From: CAIVVT01 sp963757265
GTDB lineage: Bacteria > Acidobacteriota > Terriglobia > Bryobacterales > Bryobacteraceae
Assembly (NCBI GenBank): GCA_963757265.1
Contig: CAVWRA010000006.1
Span: 1,116,001-1,180,000, forward strand
Reading direction: 5' to 3'
Length of the DNA: 64,000 bases
Position 1 is the stretch's first letter, and each line of letters starts with the position of its first letter. Shown here one piece after another: positions 7,874 to 16,805 of the stretch. Position numbers and translations under genes: made by a program. The notes below the pieces were generated by a model. It was given only the letters and a program-made list of their open reading frames with translations. It was not told where the DNA came from and did no database searches.

Positions 7874-10297
7874 TCAGAATAGGAACTTCAGACCCGCCGA
7901 GCCCCAGGCTTTGGGGGTTTGGAAGCCGTCCTCGTAGTAGGTCTGGTTGAGCGCGTTGTCAACCTTGGCGTAGAAGCGCAGCGAGCGTTGCTCGGCGAGG
8001 GGCAGGGTGTAGCTGAGGGCCAGGTCGAGGCGGTGCGGACCGGGGAACAGATAGGGCCGGTCACCACCTGCCGAGTCGATGTAGAAGACCCCGGAGATGT
8101 AATCCGACGTCGCCAGCAATGACGCCGTCAAATGCATTCGCTTCCCCAGTTCCTGGGTCGCCACGAGGGAGCCCGAGTGGGGGAAGACGCGAATCGATTG
8201 CAGGAACGGGCCGATGAGCTGCGGGTTCTTTTCGATGGCGCTCGTGTAGACGTAGCTGGCGCGCAGGATCATGCTGCGCCAGGGGCGCGCCTCACCCGAG
8301 ACCTCGACGCCGCGCGCGATGCCGCCTCCGGCGTCGATGTAGCCGCCATAGCGGCCGTAGGGGTCGTTGACCGGCGTGGGGCCATAGGCGATGACGTTCT
8401 GCAGGCGGGTGTAGAAGTACGACGAGCTGAGCTTCAGGCGGCGGGCGGCGAAATACTGATCGAAGCCGAAGTCGAGCGCGATGGTGCGCTCGGGCGCGAG
8501 CTGCGGATCGCCCAAGGCGTAGAAGGACCCGCCGTAGAAATATGTGCCGAAGCGCTCATAGGGCGACGGGGAGCGGTAGCCGTTGCCGGCGTGCGCGCGC
8601 AGCTTGGTCTGAGAGGAGCGCAGGAAGTAGCTGACGGAGGCGTCGCCGGTGTAGGAGTTGGCCGGACTGGAGAGCGGCGCGTTGGCGTAGATGGCTGTGC
8701 CGCCGAAAAAGGTTGGCGCGTCGAGATCGTAGTGCGTGATGCGGCCGCTCAAGGAGAACTGCAGGCGATCGCCGATCAGGCGGAGCTGATCCTGCGCGAA
8801 GACGGAGTCGCTGGACTGCGTGACGGTAGTGGAGGCGTTGGTGCGCTGGGAGAGATCGGGGTTGGCGTCGAGACTGTTGTTGACGAAGCCCTCGCGCTCG
8901 TACTCGTAGCCGGCCGTGACCAGGTTGTGCGGCGAGAGGGCGATGTCGGCGCGGGCGTTGAGAGTGTCGGTGCGGCCGCGATAGTAGTCGGTGGTGTTGA
9001 AGGCCGGCTGGTAGCCGGTCCCGGCCGGACCGTTGGTGTAGTTGCGGTCGCCGTTCAGATCCTGAAAGGAGACGCGCACAGTGAGGCGGGAGCTCATCAC
9101 GCGCTGGAAGGACAACATCGTGGTGGTCAGATTGGACGCCTCCCAGCTATCGGGGTCGGCCAGGTTGGGGGCGAATGTCGCATTGCCCCACGAGAACGGC
9201 AGATTCTGATTGGCGAGGACGACCTGCGAGGGCGCGAGCGGGATGGCGGGGATGATGCCCGTAGGCGGGAGATTCGTATCCGGCGCGGCGTAAGGCGAAG
9301 CGACGATGCCGTCGTTGGTTTCGAAGGCCAGCACGCGCAGCGTCAGCGCAGTGCGCCCGTCGGGCCGCCAACTGAGCATGGCCTGCTCACTCCAGTCGCG
9401 GAAGTTCTCGATACCGCCGACGCCGCCGGTCACATTGAGGAACGAGGAGGCGAGGCCGTATTGCCACTGATTGTGGTCGAGTCCGCCGCCCAGGCGCACA
9501 TCGCCGGAGCCGTAGCCCAAGCCGCCGCCCTCGCCGCCGATTTCCCCGTGGAACGGGCCGCCGCCGGGGTCGGTGACGACGTTGATGACGCCGCCGATGG
9601 CGTTGGTGCCGTAGAGCGACGAGCCGGAGCCGCGCAACACCTCCAGCTGATCGGTTCCGGCGAGCAGCACATCGGCGAGGTAGGCGGTGGAGTCGCCCTG
9701 CGGGCTGGCGACGTCGCGCAGCCGCATCCCATCCACCAGCAGGCTGGTGTCCTCGGCGGGCAGACCGCGCGTCAGGATGCGGGTGAATTCGCCCGGTCCA
9801 CCGAGCTGCTGGACGCGCAGGCCCGGTACTTCGCGCAACGCTTCGGTCAGCGAGTTGACCTCGCGCTGGTCGAGCTCGGCGCGGTCGACGACATCCATCG
9901 CTTTGCCAGCCTCGACGGTCGATTGCGGCGTCGAAGTGGAGGTCACCTCGATGCGATTGGCCAGGCCGCGCATGTCCAAGGTCAGGTCCTGTTTCACATC
10001 CTGCCCGGCGGCAATGTGGAGCTGCACCGGGTTGGCCTGGTCGAGGCCCTCGGTGCGGGCCTCGATCAGATACTCGCCGGCCGGCAGGCGTTCGAAGCGG
10101 TAGTCGCCCTGGGCGCTGGTCGCGGTGGTAAGCCGGGCGGCGTTATCGCGGCTGTAAATTCTGACGGCCGCCGCCGGCACCACGGCGCCGGATGGATCGA
10201 GCACGCGCCCGGAAACTGTGGCCGGCCGCGCCGGCTGGGCCCATGCGGGCCAAGCCAATGCGGCCAAAATAAACGTAGAAAAAATGAAGCGTTGCAC
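7874..10297 (-). CDS. btuB: TonB-dependent outer-membrane receptor, BtuB-like (cobalamin)
   Basis: 807 residues from GTG 10297. A signal peptide (FIFSTFILAALAWPAWAQ) leads to a carboxypeptidase-regulatory beta-sandwich (SGRVLDPSGAVV), a plug domain (LTEALREVPGL, VLRGSGSSLYGTNAIGGVIN) and a 22-strand-type barrel ending in phenylalanine (GLKFLF). The upstream leader is a cobalamin riboswitch, so the transported ligand is most likely a corrinoid. GTG 10297 is preferred over in-frame ATG 10321: it has AGGGAGG at good spacing, the signal peptide follows directly, and the ATG abuts a strong hairpin. The btuB name rests mainly on the riboswitch. Confidence 0.85.
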   Translation of the reverse strand: MQRFIFSTFILAALAWPAWAQPARPATVSGRVLDPSGAVVPAAAVRIYSRDNAARLTTATSAQGDYRFERLPAGEYLIEARTEGLDQANPVQLHIAAGQDVKQDLTLDMRGLANRIEVTSTSTPQSTVEAGKAMDVVDRAELDQREVNSLTEALREVPGLRVQQLGGPGEFTRILTRGLPAEDTSLLVDGMRLRDVASPQGDSTAYLADVLLAGTDQLEVLRGSGSSLYGTNAIGGVINVVTDPGGGPFHGEIGGEGGGLGYGSGDVRLGGGLDHNQWQYGLASSFLNVTGGVGGIENFRDWSEQAMLSWRPDGRTALTLRVLAFETNDGIVASPYAAPDTNLPPTGIIPAIPLAPSQVVLANQNLPFSWGNATFAPNLADPDSWEASNLTTTMLSFQRVMSSRLTVRVSFQDLNGDRNYTNGPAGTGYQPAFNTTDYYRGRTDTLNARADIALSPHNLVTAGYEYEREGFVNNSLDANPDLSQRTNASTTVTQSSDSVFAQDQLRLIGDRLQFSLSGRITHYDLDAPTFFGGTAIYANAPLSSPANSYTGDASVSYFLRSSQTKLRAHAGNGYRSPSPYERFGTYFYGGSFYALGDPQLAPERTIALDFGFDQYFAARRLKLSSSYFYTRLQNVIAYGPTPVNDPYGRYGGYIDAGGGIARGVEVSGEARPWRSMILRASYVYTSAIEKNPQLIGPFLQSIRVFPHSGSLVATQELGKRMHLTASLLATSDYISGVFYIDSAGGDRPYLFPGPHRLDLALSYTLPLAEQRSLRFYAKVDNALNQTYYEDGFQTPKAWGSAGLKFLF

Positions 10298-10298
10298 G

Positions 10299-10348
10299 CG
10301 CCCCTCCCTCGAGAGCTGCATCGATTTCCGCCCCCGGTTTGGGGGGCG
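10299..10348 (-). promoter_or_regulatory. Candidate riboswitch expression platform masking the ribosome site
   Basis: On the minus strand, CGCCCCC (plus-strand 10342-10348) can pair with GGGGGCG (10329-10335) around a 6-nt loop. The same CGCCCC could instead pair with GGGGCG (10299-10304), which overlaps the Shine-Dalgarno run just before the GTG start. Two exclusive pairings of one arm are what a translational riboswitch switch would use. No U-run follows the hairpin, so transcription termination is less likely. Confidence 0.45.
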
Positions 10349-10350
10349 AG

Positions 10351-10526
10351 CAGTGGGCAGGTCTTCGGGCTTGCGGGCGTGAACTCCGGCGAAGGAGCTG
10401 TTCCTACTGGCCGCGGCTTCCCGGGCGTCTGGCGAGGCGCCCAGTGCCTACTCGTGCGGCGGTCGTTCCCGTTTACCGCTGCGGGGCAGTCCCGGATTCT
10501 CACCGGGTTCCCTCTTACGTGGCGCC
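10351..10526 (-). promoter_or_regulatory. Cobalamin (B12) riboswitch
   Basis: Read on the minus strand, the leader of the TonB receptor starts GGCGCCACGTAAGAGGGAA, then CCGGTGAGAATCCGGG, CTGCCCCGC, a GGCACTGGGCGCC segment related to the B12 box, and ends GAAGACCTGCCCACTG. These blocks in this order are the conserved core of the adenosylcobalamin aptamer. It should lower receptor synthesis when cobalamin is plentiful. The aptamer ends about 55 nt before the GTG start, leaving room for an expression platform. Confidence 0.92.
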
Positions 10527-10658
10527 GGCGTACGGCCTGCGCCAACCCGTGCATAGGCGAGTATAGCGTCGGGCTTCCGCGAAGGTCAACGTCGCGGCAG
10601 GGAGTTGGAGAAACGGCGGCGCATCGCGCTACGCGGAGGCCATGGTACATTTGCTCCT

Positions 10659-11174
10659 ATGCCGGCACGGAAGAAAGCGCGGGTTCCGGCCGCCGCGGCG
10701 GCGACACCGGCCGCCGTGGAGGATCCGGAAGCGCAATTGGCGGGCTTTCTGGCGAAGTACACGCCGGAGACGGCCGCGCTGGCACGCGCGGTCCTGACGA
10801 AGATGCGAGCGCGCCTGCCGGGCGCGATAGAGTTGGTCTACGACAACTACAACGCGCTGGCGGTCGGCTTCGGCGCGACGGAGCGAACGTCGGAGGTGCT
10901 CTTTTCCATCGCGGTCTTTCCACGCTGGGTGAGCCTGTTCTTCTTTGGGGCGCTGGAGCTGGACGATTCGCAGAAGATCCTCAAGGGGTCAGGTAAGGTG
11001 GTGCGGCACGTGGTACTGAAGAGCGCGGAGGCGCTGGACGGTCCGGCGATCCAGGCGCTGATGGCGCAGGCCATCGAGCGCGCTCCCGTCGCGCTGGATC
11101 CGACGAGGCCAAACCGGTTGATCATTAAGTCGATCTCAGCCAAGCAGCGGAGCCGGCGGCCATCGCGAACATGA
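10659..11174 (+). CDS. DUF1801-like (YdhG-type) small protein
   Basis: 171 residues from ATG 10659 (MPARKKARVPAAAAATP). A basic, alanine-rich tail of ~35 residues leads to FLAKYTPETAALARAVLTKM, then an alpha/beta domain with ELVYDNYNALAVGFG and RWVSLFFFGALELDD. This resembles DUF1801/YdhG proteins, a fold of unknown biochemical role. The upstream 18 codons of the open frame overlap the likely riboswitch promoter and lack a clear ribosome site. It stands alone, transcribed towards recA. Confidence 0.55.
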   Translation: MPARKKARVPAAAAATPAAVEDPEAQLAGFLAKYTPETAALARAVLTKMRARLPGAIELVYDNYNALAVGFGATERTSEVLFSIAVFPRWVSLFFFGALELDDSQKILKGSGKVVRHVVLKSAEALDGPAIQALMAQAIERAPVALDPTRPNRLIIKSISAKQRSRRPSRT

Positions 11175-11286
11175 GCGCGAGAGAAAGCCGATGGGGCGGC
11201 ACTCATCTTCTTGGACGAGGCGCGATACTCTTGTGAGGCGAGATCCGTGCGCACGCGGCAGCCTCTAGCCAGGGGCGAATAAAAGG

Positions 11287-11300
11287 TGTAAATTGGTACA
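11287..11300. promoter_or_regulatory. Palindrome TGTA-N6-TACA upstream of recA (candidate operator)
   Basis: TGTAAATTGGTACA lies 38 nt before the recA start in an A/T-rich patch, next to a TATATT that could be a -10 element and before the GGGAGA ribosome site. SOS control of recA by LexA is general, but LexA boxes differ between phyla and I cannot confirm that this is one. Confidence 0.3.
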
Positions 11301-11337
11301 AATGCCCCGTCGGGAGAGCGTATATTAGGGAGACACC

Positions 11338-12408
11338 ATGATGGACGAGAAAGAAAAGCAGCGCATGCTGGCCGTGACATTGGGCCAGATCGACAAGCAG
11401 TTCGGCAAGGGCACGGTGCAGCGGCTGGGGGCGCACGAGGCTTCGGTCCAGGTCAGCGTGGTCAGCTCGGGGTCGGTCTCGCTGGACGCGGCGCTGGGCG
11501 TGGGTGGCTTCCCACGGGGGCGCATTGTCGAGATCTTCGGGCCGGAATCGTCGGGCAAAACGACGATCGCGCTGCAGGCACTGGCGCAGGCGCAGAAGGC
11601 CGGCGGGATGGTGGCCTTTGTCGACGTAGAACATGCGCTCGACCCGACGTACGCCCGCAAGCTGGGGGTGGACACGGACAATCTGCTGGTTTCGCAGCCG
11701 GACTACGCCGAGCAGGCGCTGGAGATCGTGGCCGCGCTGATCGCATCGAACGCCATCGACATGCTGGTGGTGGACTCGGTGGCGGCGCTGGTGCCCAAGG
11801 CGGAGTTGGAAGGCGAGATGGGCGACTCGTTCATGGGCGTGCAGGCGCGGCTGATGTCGCAGGCCATGCGCAAGCTGACGGGCATCGTCTCGAAGTCGAA
11901 TACCTGCCTGATATTCATCAACCAGATCCGCGAGAAGATCGGCGTGATGTTCGGCAATCCGGAGACCACGACGGGCGGGCGGGCGTTGAAGTTCTATTCG
12001 AGCGTGCGGCTGGACGTGAGGCGCATCGCGGCGATCAAGGACGGCGAAACGGTGGTGGGCAATCGCACCAAAATCAAGGTGGTGAAAAACAAGATGGCGC
12101 CGCCGTTCCGCGAGGCCGAAGTCAACCTGATGTACGGCGAGGGGATGAGCCTGGTGGGCGACCTGATCGATGTGGCCAGCGAGAAGAACATCGTCGAGAA
12201 GAGCGGCAGCTGGTACAGCTACAACGGCGAGCGCATCGGCCAGGGGCGGGACAATGCCAAACAGTTCCTGCGCGACCATCCCGAGACGCTGGCGGCGGTG
12301 GATGCCGCGGTGCGGCAGGCGCTGGGGCTGGCGCCGGCGGCTGCGGCGGTGACTGCGCCGGTGGTGCCGGATACGCCGAAGCCGGCCGCGCGGGGGATGA
12401 GGGCGTAG
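11338..12408 (+). CDS. recA: Recombinase RecA
   Basis: 356 residues, normal length for RecA. Order of parts: a short N-terminal helix, Walker A GPESSGKT near residue 70, a MAW-like segment, VEHALDP, Walker B LVVDSVAAL, loop L1 (EGEMGDS), FINQIREKIGVMFGNPETT with loop L2 (TTTGGRALKF), and a C-terminal domain (KSGSWYSYNGERIGQGRDNA). An Ala/Pro-rich tail follows. It forms the ATP filament on ssDNA for strand exchange and co-protease activity in the SOS response. ATG 11338 follows GGGAGA; a second in-frame ATG at 11341 is equally possible. Confidence 0.97.
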   Translation: MMDEKEKQRMLAVTLGQIDKQFGKGTVQRLGAHEASVQVSVVSSGSVSLDAALGVGGFPRGRIVEIFGPESSGKTTIALQALAQAQKAGGMVAFVDVEHALDPTYARKLGVDTDNLLVSQPDYAEQALEIVAALIASNAIDMLVVDSVAALVPKAELEGEMGDSFMGVQARLMSQAMRKLTGIVSKSNTCLIFINQIREKIGVMFGNPETTTGGRALKFYSSVRLDVRRIAAIKDGETVVGNRTKIKVVKNKMAPPFREAEVNLMYGEGMSLVGDLIDVASEKNIVEKSGSWYSYNGERIGQGRDNAKQFLRDHPETLAAVDAAVRQALGLAPAAAAVTAPVVPDTPKPAARGMRA

Positions 12409-12483
12409 CCGCGTTTGTTCAGAGTGCGTCAGGACGGACGGACAGGGAGCCGTGGGTGTTGCGGAACGCTGCGCCCGATCGGC

Positions 12484-12516
12484 GCGCGTCGCTGCGATCG
12501 TGGTGCAACATCCGGG
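12484..12516 (+). repeat. Solo right end of the 193-bp inverted-repeat element
   Basis: The segment ends GGTGCAACATCCGGG, preceded by CGCTGCGATCGT. It matches, with a few changes, the right ends of the two full elements at 54844-55037 and 62584-62776. The left end and middle are not recognisable here. It lies in the ~210 nt between recA and the BNR-repeat gene, which otherwise holds nothing I can name. Confidence 0.6.
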
Positions 12517-12621
12517 CCAGGTGGTCCGCCGCACGCAGTCAAAGAGGACTGGCAAACGCGGATCGACAGCGGCAACATGGCGCGTGAGTCGCTACGCTAG
12601 AAGTTGATCCCCGTAACAAAG

Positions 12622-14613
12622 ATGAAGATGATCGGCGCGCTGGCCGCAGCCGCGTTTGCAATGTGCGCGCAGGCGGCGGACCAGCCAGTTACCTCAGACG
12701 CGGGCGCTGATCCCAGTTCGGGATGGATGGCGGCGGGACCGTGGGGCGGTGGAGCGACGGCGATCGCGGTGAACAGCGCCAACCCGCGGGAACTGCTGGC
12801 CGGGGCGCGGAATTCGCTGGTGTATCGATCGGCCGACGGCGGCGCGAGCTGGACGCGGCTGGCGTTTCCGCGGCATTTCCTGGGAACGGTGACGTCGCTG
12901 CTGTTCGACACGGCCCAGCCGGGGCGGTACCTGGCGGGCGTCAACGCCAATGGTTCGCCCTTTTCCGGGCTATGGACGAGCGACGATCAGGGCCGGACGT
13001 GGAAGGCGGTGCCGGAGCTGGCAGGCGCGCCGCTGCACGCTCTGGCGGCCTGGCCGAAAGATCCGCGCGTGCTGGCGGCGGGCACTGCACAGGGGGTGTG
13101 GCTGAGCGAGGACGGCGGGCGGAAGTGGCGCCGTATCTCGAAGCCGTGGCTGCACGAGATGAGGGTGATCACGGCGGCGGCGTTCAACCCGCGGGACCAG
13201 CGGACGATCTACGCCGGCACGCCGCACCTGCCGTGGAAGACCAGCGACGGGGGCGAAACCTGGCAGTCGATCCACGAGGGGTTGATTGACGACACGGACG
13301 TGTTCTCGATCTACGTGGATCCGGGCAAGCCGCAGCGGGTGCTGCTGAGCGCGTGCAGCGGCATCTACCGCACCGAAACGGGCGGCGCGCCGTGGACCAA
13401 GTTCAAAGGCATTCCGCCGACGCTGCGGCGGACGCACGTGGTCCAGATCGACCGCGCGCACCCCGAGGTGATCTATGCCGGCACGACGCTGGGGTTGTTG
13501 AAATCGACCGACGGAACGACGTTCAAGCTGCTGAACGACCTGGCGATTCTGGGCATGGCATTCGATCCGGCCAACTCCTCGAAGTTCTACATCGCCGCCG
13601 ACGCGAGCGGGCTGTGGCGCAGCGTGGATGGAGGCAAGACGCTGGACAAGGCCGAGAAGGGCTTTTCCAGCCGGCGGGTGGGGCAACTGGTGCGCGCGGG
13701 GATGCGGCTGTACCTGACGACGCTGCAAGACGGCGACGAGGGCGGGCTATTCGCCAGCGACGACCGCGGCGCGAACTGGCGTCTGGTGGCGGATTCGACG
13801 GCGCTGGACGGGCAGCACTTTCAGTTTCTGGCGGCGCATCCGTCCAATCCGAACATCCTCATCGTGGGCAATGCCGACCGACTGCGGCGGTCAACGGATG
13901 CGGGAAAAACGTGGAAGGACCTGTCCGCACCTGGCGGCCGGCTGAACTCAGCGGCGAGCCGCGGGGCACGGACGAGCGACGGGGCGGCAGGAGAGACGCG
14001 GCTGCAGGCCCTGGCCGCAGTGCAGGGACCCAAGGGGGCGGTGCTGCTCGCGGGGACGAGCCGAGGGCTGTTCCGCAGCGCCGACTTCGGATCGAACTGG
14101 GCGCCGGCGGCGCTGACGACGGTGCGGATCGTGCCGAACGTCCAGTCGCTGATGGTGGCGGGGCAGCGCATGCTGGCACGCACGGGTGAGACGTTGTACG
14201 TTTCCAACGATTCCGGCGCCAGCTGGCGGCCGTTGAGCATGTTGCTTTCCACATCTTCGATTTACGATGTCGCGCTGAGCCCGCGCACGAGCGAGGCGGT
14301 GCTGCTCGGGACGGCGCAGGGACTGTACCGCAGCCAGGCCGGGTCAACGAGATGGGAACGGGTCAGCGAAGGATTGGAGGATGGGACGGTCACTTCGGTG
14401 GCCTGGGACGGCTGCCGGGACGGCACCGCGTGGTGCGTGCAGTTCGGCCGGCTGTACGAATCGGCGGACAACGGGCGGAGCTGGCATCTGCGGCCCGGGT
14501 CCACGCTGGAAAACGCCGCAATCCGCAAGCTCTGGACCGATCCGGAGAGCGGCCGGCGGCTGCTCGCCGTGACCCCCGACTTGGGCATCTTTTATCTGGA
14601 TCTGCCGCGTTGA
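12622..14613 (+). CDS. Exported BNR/YCF48-type beta-propeller protein
   Basis: 663 residues from ATG 12622; an in-frame TTG at 12604 is possible. A signal peptide (MKMIGALAAAAFAMCAQA) is followed by many repeats of the Asp-box or BNR kind, each with a core like SADGGASWTRL, SDDQGRTWK, SEDGGRKWR, TSDGGETWQS, STDAGKTWKD and SNDSGASWRP. About a dozen blades suggest two stacked propellers, as in VPS10/sortilin-like or photosystem-stability-factor-like proteins. No catalytic residues stand out, so a binding or scaffold role outside the cytoplasm is more likely than sialidase activity. Confidence 0.72.
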   Translation: MKMIGALAAAAFAMCAQAADQPVTSDAGADPSSGWMAAGPWGGGATAIAVNSANPRELLAGARNSLVYRSADGGASWTRLAFPRHFLGTVTSLLFDTAQPGRYLAGVNANGSPFSGLWTSDDQGRTWKAVPELAGAPLHALAAWPKDPRVLAAGTAQGVWLSEDGGRKWRRISKPWLHEMRVITAAAFNPRDQRTIYAGTPHLPWKTSDGGETWQSIHEGLIDDTDVFSIYVDPGKPQRVLLSACSGIYRTETGGAPWTKFKGIPPTLRRTHVVQIDRAHPEVIYAGTTLGLLKSTDGTTFKLLNDLAILGMAFDPANSSKFYIAADASGLWRSVDGGKTLDKAEKGFSSRRVGQLVRAGMRLYLTTLQDGDEGGLFASDDRGANWRLVADSTALDGQHFQFLAAHPSNPNILIVGNADRLRRSTDAGKTWKDLSAPGGRLNSAASRGARTSDGAAGETRLQALAAVQGPKGAVLLAGTSRGLFRSADFGSNWAPAALTTVRIVPNVQSLMVAGQRMLARTGETLYVSNDSGASWRPLSMLLSTSSIYDVALSPRTSEAVLLGTAQGLYRSQAGSTRWERVSEGLEDGTVTSVAWDGCRDGTAWCVQFGRLYESADNGRSWHLRPGSTLENAAIRKLWTDPESGRRLLAVTPDLGIFYLDLPR

Positions 14614-14650
14614 GAATGAGATAGAATATTCTAGGTAAGGAACCAACCCT

Positions 14651-16621
14651 ATGAACTCTTCAAGCCATTCGGATCGCTCTTTTCTCCGGCGGTGCGTAAT
14701 GCTGACCGCCGTTGCGGCGGCCGCACTGCTCGTGCCCGCCATGGCGCAAAACGCCCAGCCGGACCAATCAAAGCCGGCCAAGGCGGAGAAAGCAAAGGCT
14801 GAAAAGACCAAAGCCACACCGGGCCAGACAAACGGCCATTGGGGACCTGGGGACAGGCTGCCGGATATGTACGAGTTCGGCATTTTCGGCGGCGGCAGCT
14901 TTTTCCAGAAGGATGACCAAGGGCTGTGGACCGACCTCCATGCCGGCGGCGCTTTCGGGGCCAAGGTGACGGAGAATTTCTGGAAGTACATCGGAATCCA
15001 GGAATCCTACACATTCCGCGAGAATAACGTGACGTTCCTTGACCCCGCTCAGCCCGGCGAACCGGCTTACGGTTTTGGCCAGAGGCTGATGAATTATGGG
15101 GCGAATGTGTTGTTGTACGGGACGCCCCGCGGCTCGAAATGGCGGCCGTTCGTGACGGCCGGCGTTGCAGCTTTCAACTGGCGTCCGACCAGTGCCGCGA
15201 TCAGCGCCGCACAATCGTCCAGCTTCGCGGGTTTCGGCGCTGGTACTCTGGGCGACACATTGAACCCGGCATTCACTTATGGCGTCGGCATCAAATACCA
15301 CTTCAACGACCATTGGAGCCTGGAAGCCGACGCTCTCGGTTCGTATTCGCGCGCCCCGACCTTCGGTCTGCCCAGCGAGCCCAATGGCGGCGTGTACATC
15401 CCCAACAATTATAATTTCCTCGGCGTGACGACCACGGCGGGCGTGAATTACCACTGGGGCAAGAAGGCGGAGTGGGTGGAAGAGAAGAAACCTGAAGTGC
15501 CGCAGCCTCTGGGGCCGCTGGTGGGCGGCACGCTCAGCGCCGGCGGGGGCACTCTGTGCCAGGGCAAGTCGATCACGATCCGCTCCATCGACGCCAGCGA
15601 CCCGGCGGGCCGCGGCCTGGTATACAAGTGGACGGTGGACGGCCAGCCGATGGGCGGCAACAGTCCAGAGTTGAGCTTCACGCCGGACCACGCCGGAACT
15701 TACAGCGTTCAACTGCAGCTGGAAGCCCCGAATAACGCAGGTCTGCCGGTGCGCACGGCGACGGCCAACACGCTGTCGCTGGGCGTCCAGGAGTACAGGG
15801 CACCGACGGTCAGCGGCTGTCAGGCCGTTCCGTCCGAGTTGAACTACGGCGATAGCGCCGCGCTGAGCGCCTCTATCACCGGGTCCGCCTGCAGCACCAC
15901 GACGTTCAAGTGGACCGCCAGCGAAGGCGCCATCTCGCCCGACAGCTCCCCCAGCGCCACATTCGACTCCAAGCCGGTGCGCTTCGACCAGGGCGGCAAG
16001 ATCCAGGCGAAGACGGTCAACATCAGCGGCCGGGTGACGGACGATCGCGGCGCCGGCGCCGCCTGCGCGACCGCGGTGAAGGTGAACTACGTGCCGGCGG
16101 CGATCCGCTTCGGCGACCTCATCTTCAGCAAGGGCAGCGCCCGGGTGAACAACTGCGGCAAACGCATTCTGCTCGACGAGCTGGCCCCCAAGGCCGCCGA
16201 TCCGGACTACGACATCGTGCTGGTTGGACACTTCGACAGCGACGAAACTCCGAAGACCAAGTTGCAGAAGGCCAATGCGCTCGACAAGGAGCGCACGCTC
16301 AATGCCATCGCCGTTCTGAGCGGCGGCGCGGGCAAGAACGGGAAGGGCACCTGCGCCAACGTCAACAAGACGCGCGTCAAGGCCGATTGGACCGGCGACG
16401 AGCAGATCGACGACAAACAACCCGGCCTGTGCGGCACCTCCGCCCGCGCGGCCACCCAGGAACGCCGTGGTTCGGCCGTTTCGACGGCGGACGAGAACCG
16501 CCGCGTCGAGGTCTGGCTGGTTCCCAAGGGCACCAAGCTGCCGGCCGGCTTCAAGGCCGCCAAGGACCTCGACACGAAGGAGACGCAGAAGGAGCTGAAG
16601 AAGCTCGGCTGTCCCAAGTAA
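14651..16621 (+). CDS. OmpA-like outer-membrane protein with PKD-like repeats
   Basis: 656 residues. Signal peptide (CVMLTAVAAAALLVPAMAQ), a Lys/Ala-rich linker, then an eight-stranded-barrel-like domain (residues ~75-275: FGIFGGGSFF, YGVGIKYHFNDHWSLEADAL). Two immunoglobulin/PKD-like domains follow (LCQGKSITIRSIDASDP; LNYGDSAALSASIT). The last ~170 residues start IRFGDLIFSKGSARVNNCGK and include DIVLVGHFDSDE and ENRRVEVWL, which is the OmpA/MotB peptidoglycan-binding fold, here interrupted by a cysteine-containing insertion. It probably ties the outer membrane to the wall. The start has TAAGGAA at good spacing, and a strong terminator follows. Confidence 0.78.
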   Translation: MNSSSHSDRSFLRRCVMLTAVAAAALLVPAMAQNAQPDQSKPAKAEKAKAEKTKATPGQTNGHWGPGDRLPDMYEFGIFGGGSFFQKDDQGLWTDLHAGGAFGAKVTENFWKYIGIQESYTFRENNVTFLDPAQPGEPAYGFGQRLMNYGANVLLYGTPRGSKWRPFVTAGVAAFNWRPTSAAISAAQSSSFAGFGAGTLGDTLNPAFTYGVGIKYHFNDHWSLEADALGSYSRAPTFGLPSEPNGGVYIPNNYNFLGVTTTAGVNYHWGKKAEWVEEKKPEVPQPLGPLVGGTLSAGGGTLCQGKSITIRSIDASDPAGRGLVYKWTVDGQPMGGNSPELSFTPDHAGTYSVQLQLEAPNNAGLPVRTATANTLSLGVQEYRAPTVSGCQAVPSELNYGDSAALSASITGSACSTTTFKWTASEGAISPDSSPSATFDSKPVRFDQGGKIQAKTVNISGRVTDDRGAGAACATAVKVNYVPAAIRFGDLIFSKGSARVNNCGKRILLDELAPKAADPDYDIVLVGHFDSDETPKTKLQKANALDKERTLNAIAVLSGGAGKNGKGTCANVNKTRVKADWTGDEQIDDKQPGLCGTSARAATQERRGSAVSTADENRRVEVWLVPKGTKLPAGFKAAKDLDTKETQKELKKLGCPK

Positions 16622-16650
16622 GCGGCTGGCGCGCAAGCTGGCGGCTGACA

Positions 16651-16682
16651 GGCCCGGGGCCCTCAGGGCTCCGGGCCTTTTT
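16651..16682 (+). terminator. Rho-independent terminator
   Basis: GGCCCGGGGCCC, a TCA loop and GGGCTCCGGGCC form a GC-rich hairpin followed directly by TTTTT. It lies 30 nt after the OmpA-like stop on the same strand. Confidence 0.9.
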
Positions 16683-16805
16683 CGTGTTGTGGCGCCGAGC
16701 GGGCCACGCCGCCAGGCGGCAAACCGTATCCGCGCTTCTGGATGCGCACTGGAACTGCCGGCCGTCGCGATCCGGCGCGCGCTTGCCCGGGGCACGCCGC
16801 GCCAG

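Noticed and set aside
8132..10996. 954-residue open frame on the plus strand
   Set aside because: Antisense to the TonB receptor; long only because high G+C removes stop codons. No family resemblance and the receptor reads clearly.
14768..16795. 675-residue open frame on the minus strand
   Set aside because: Antisense to the OmpA-like gene, His/Arg/Gly-rich composition typical of a shadow frame.
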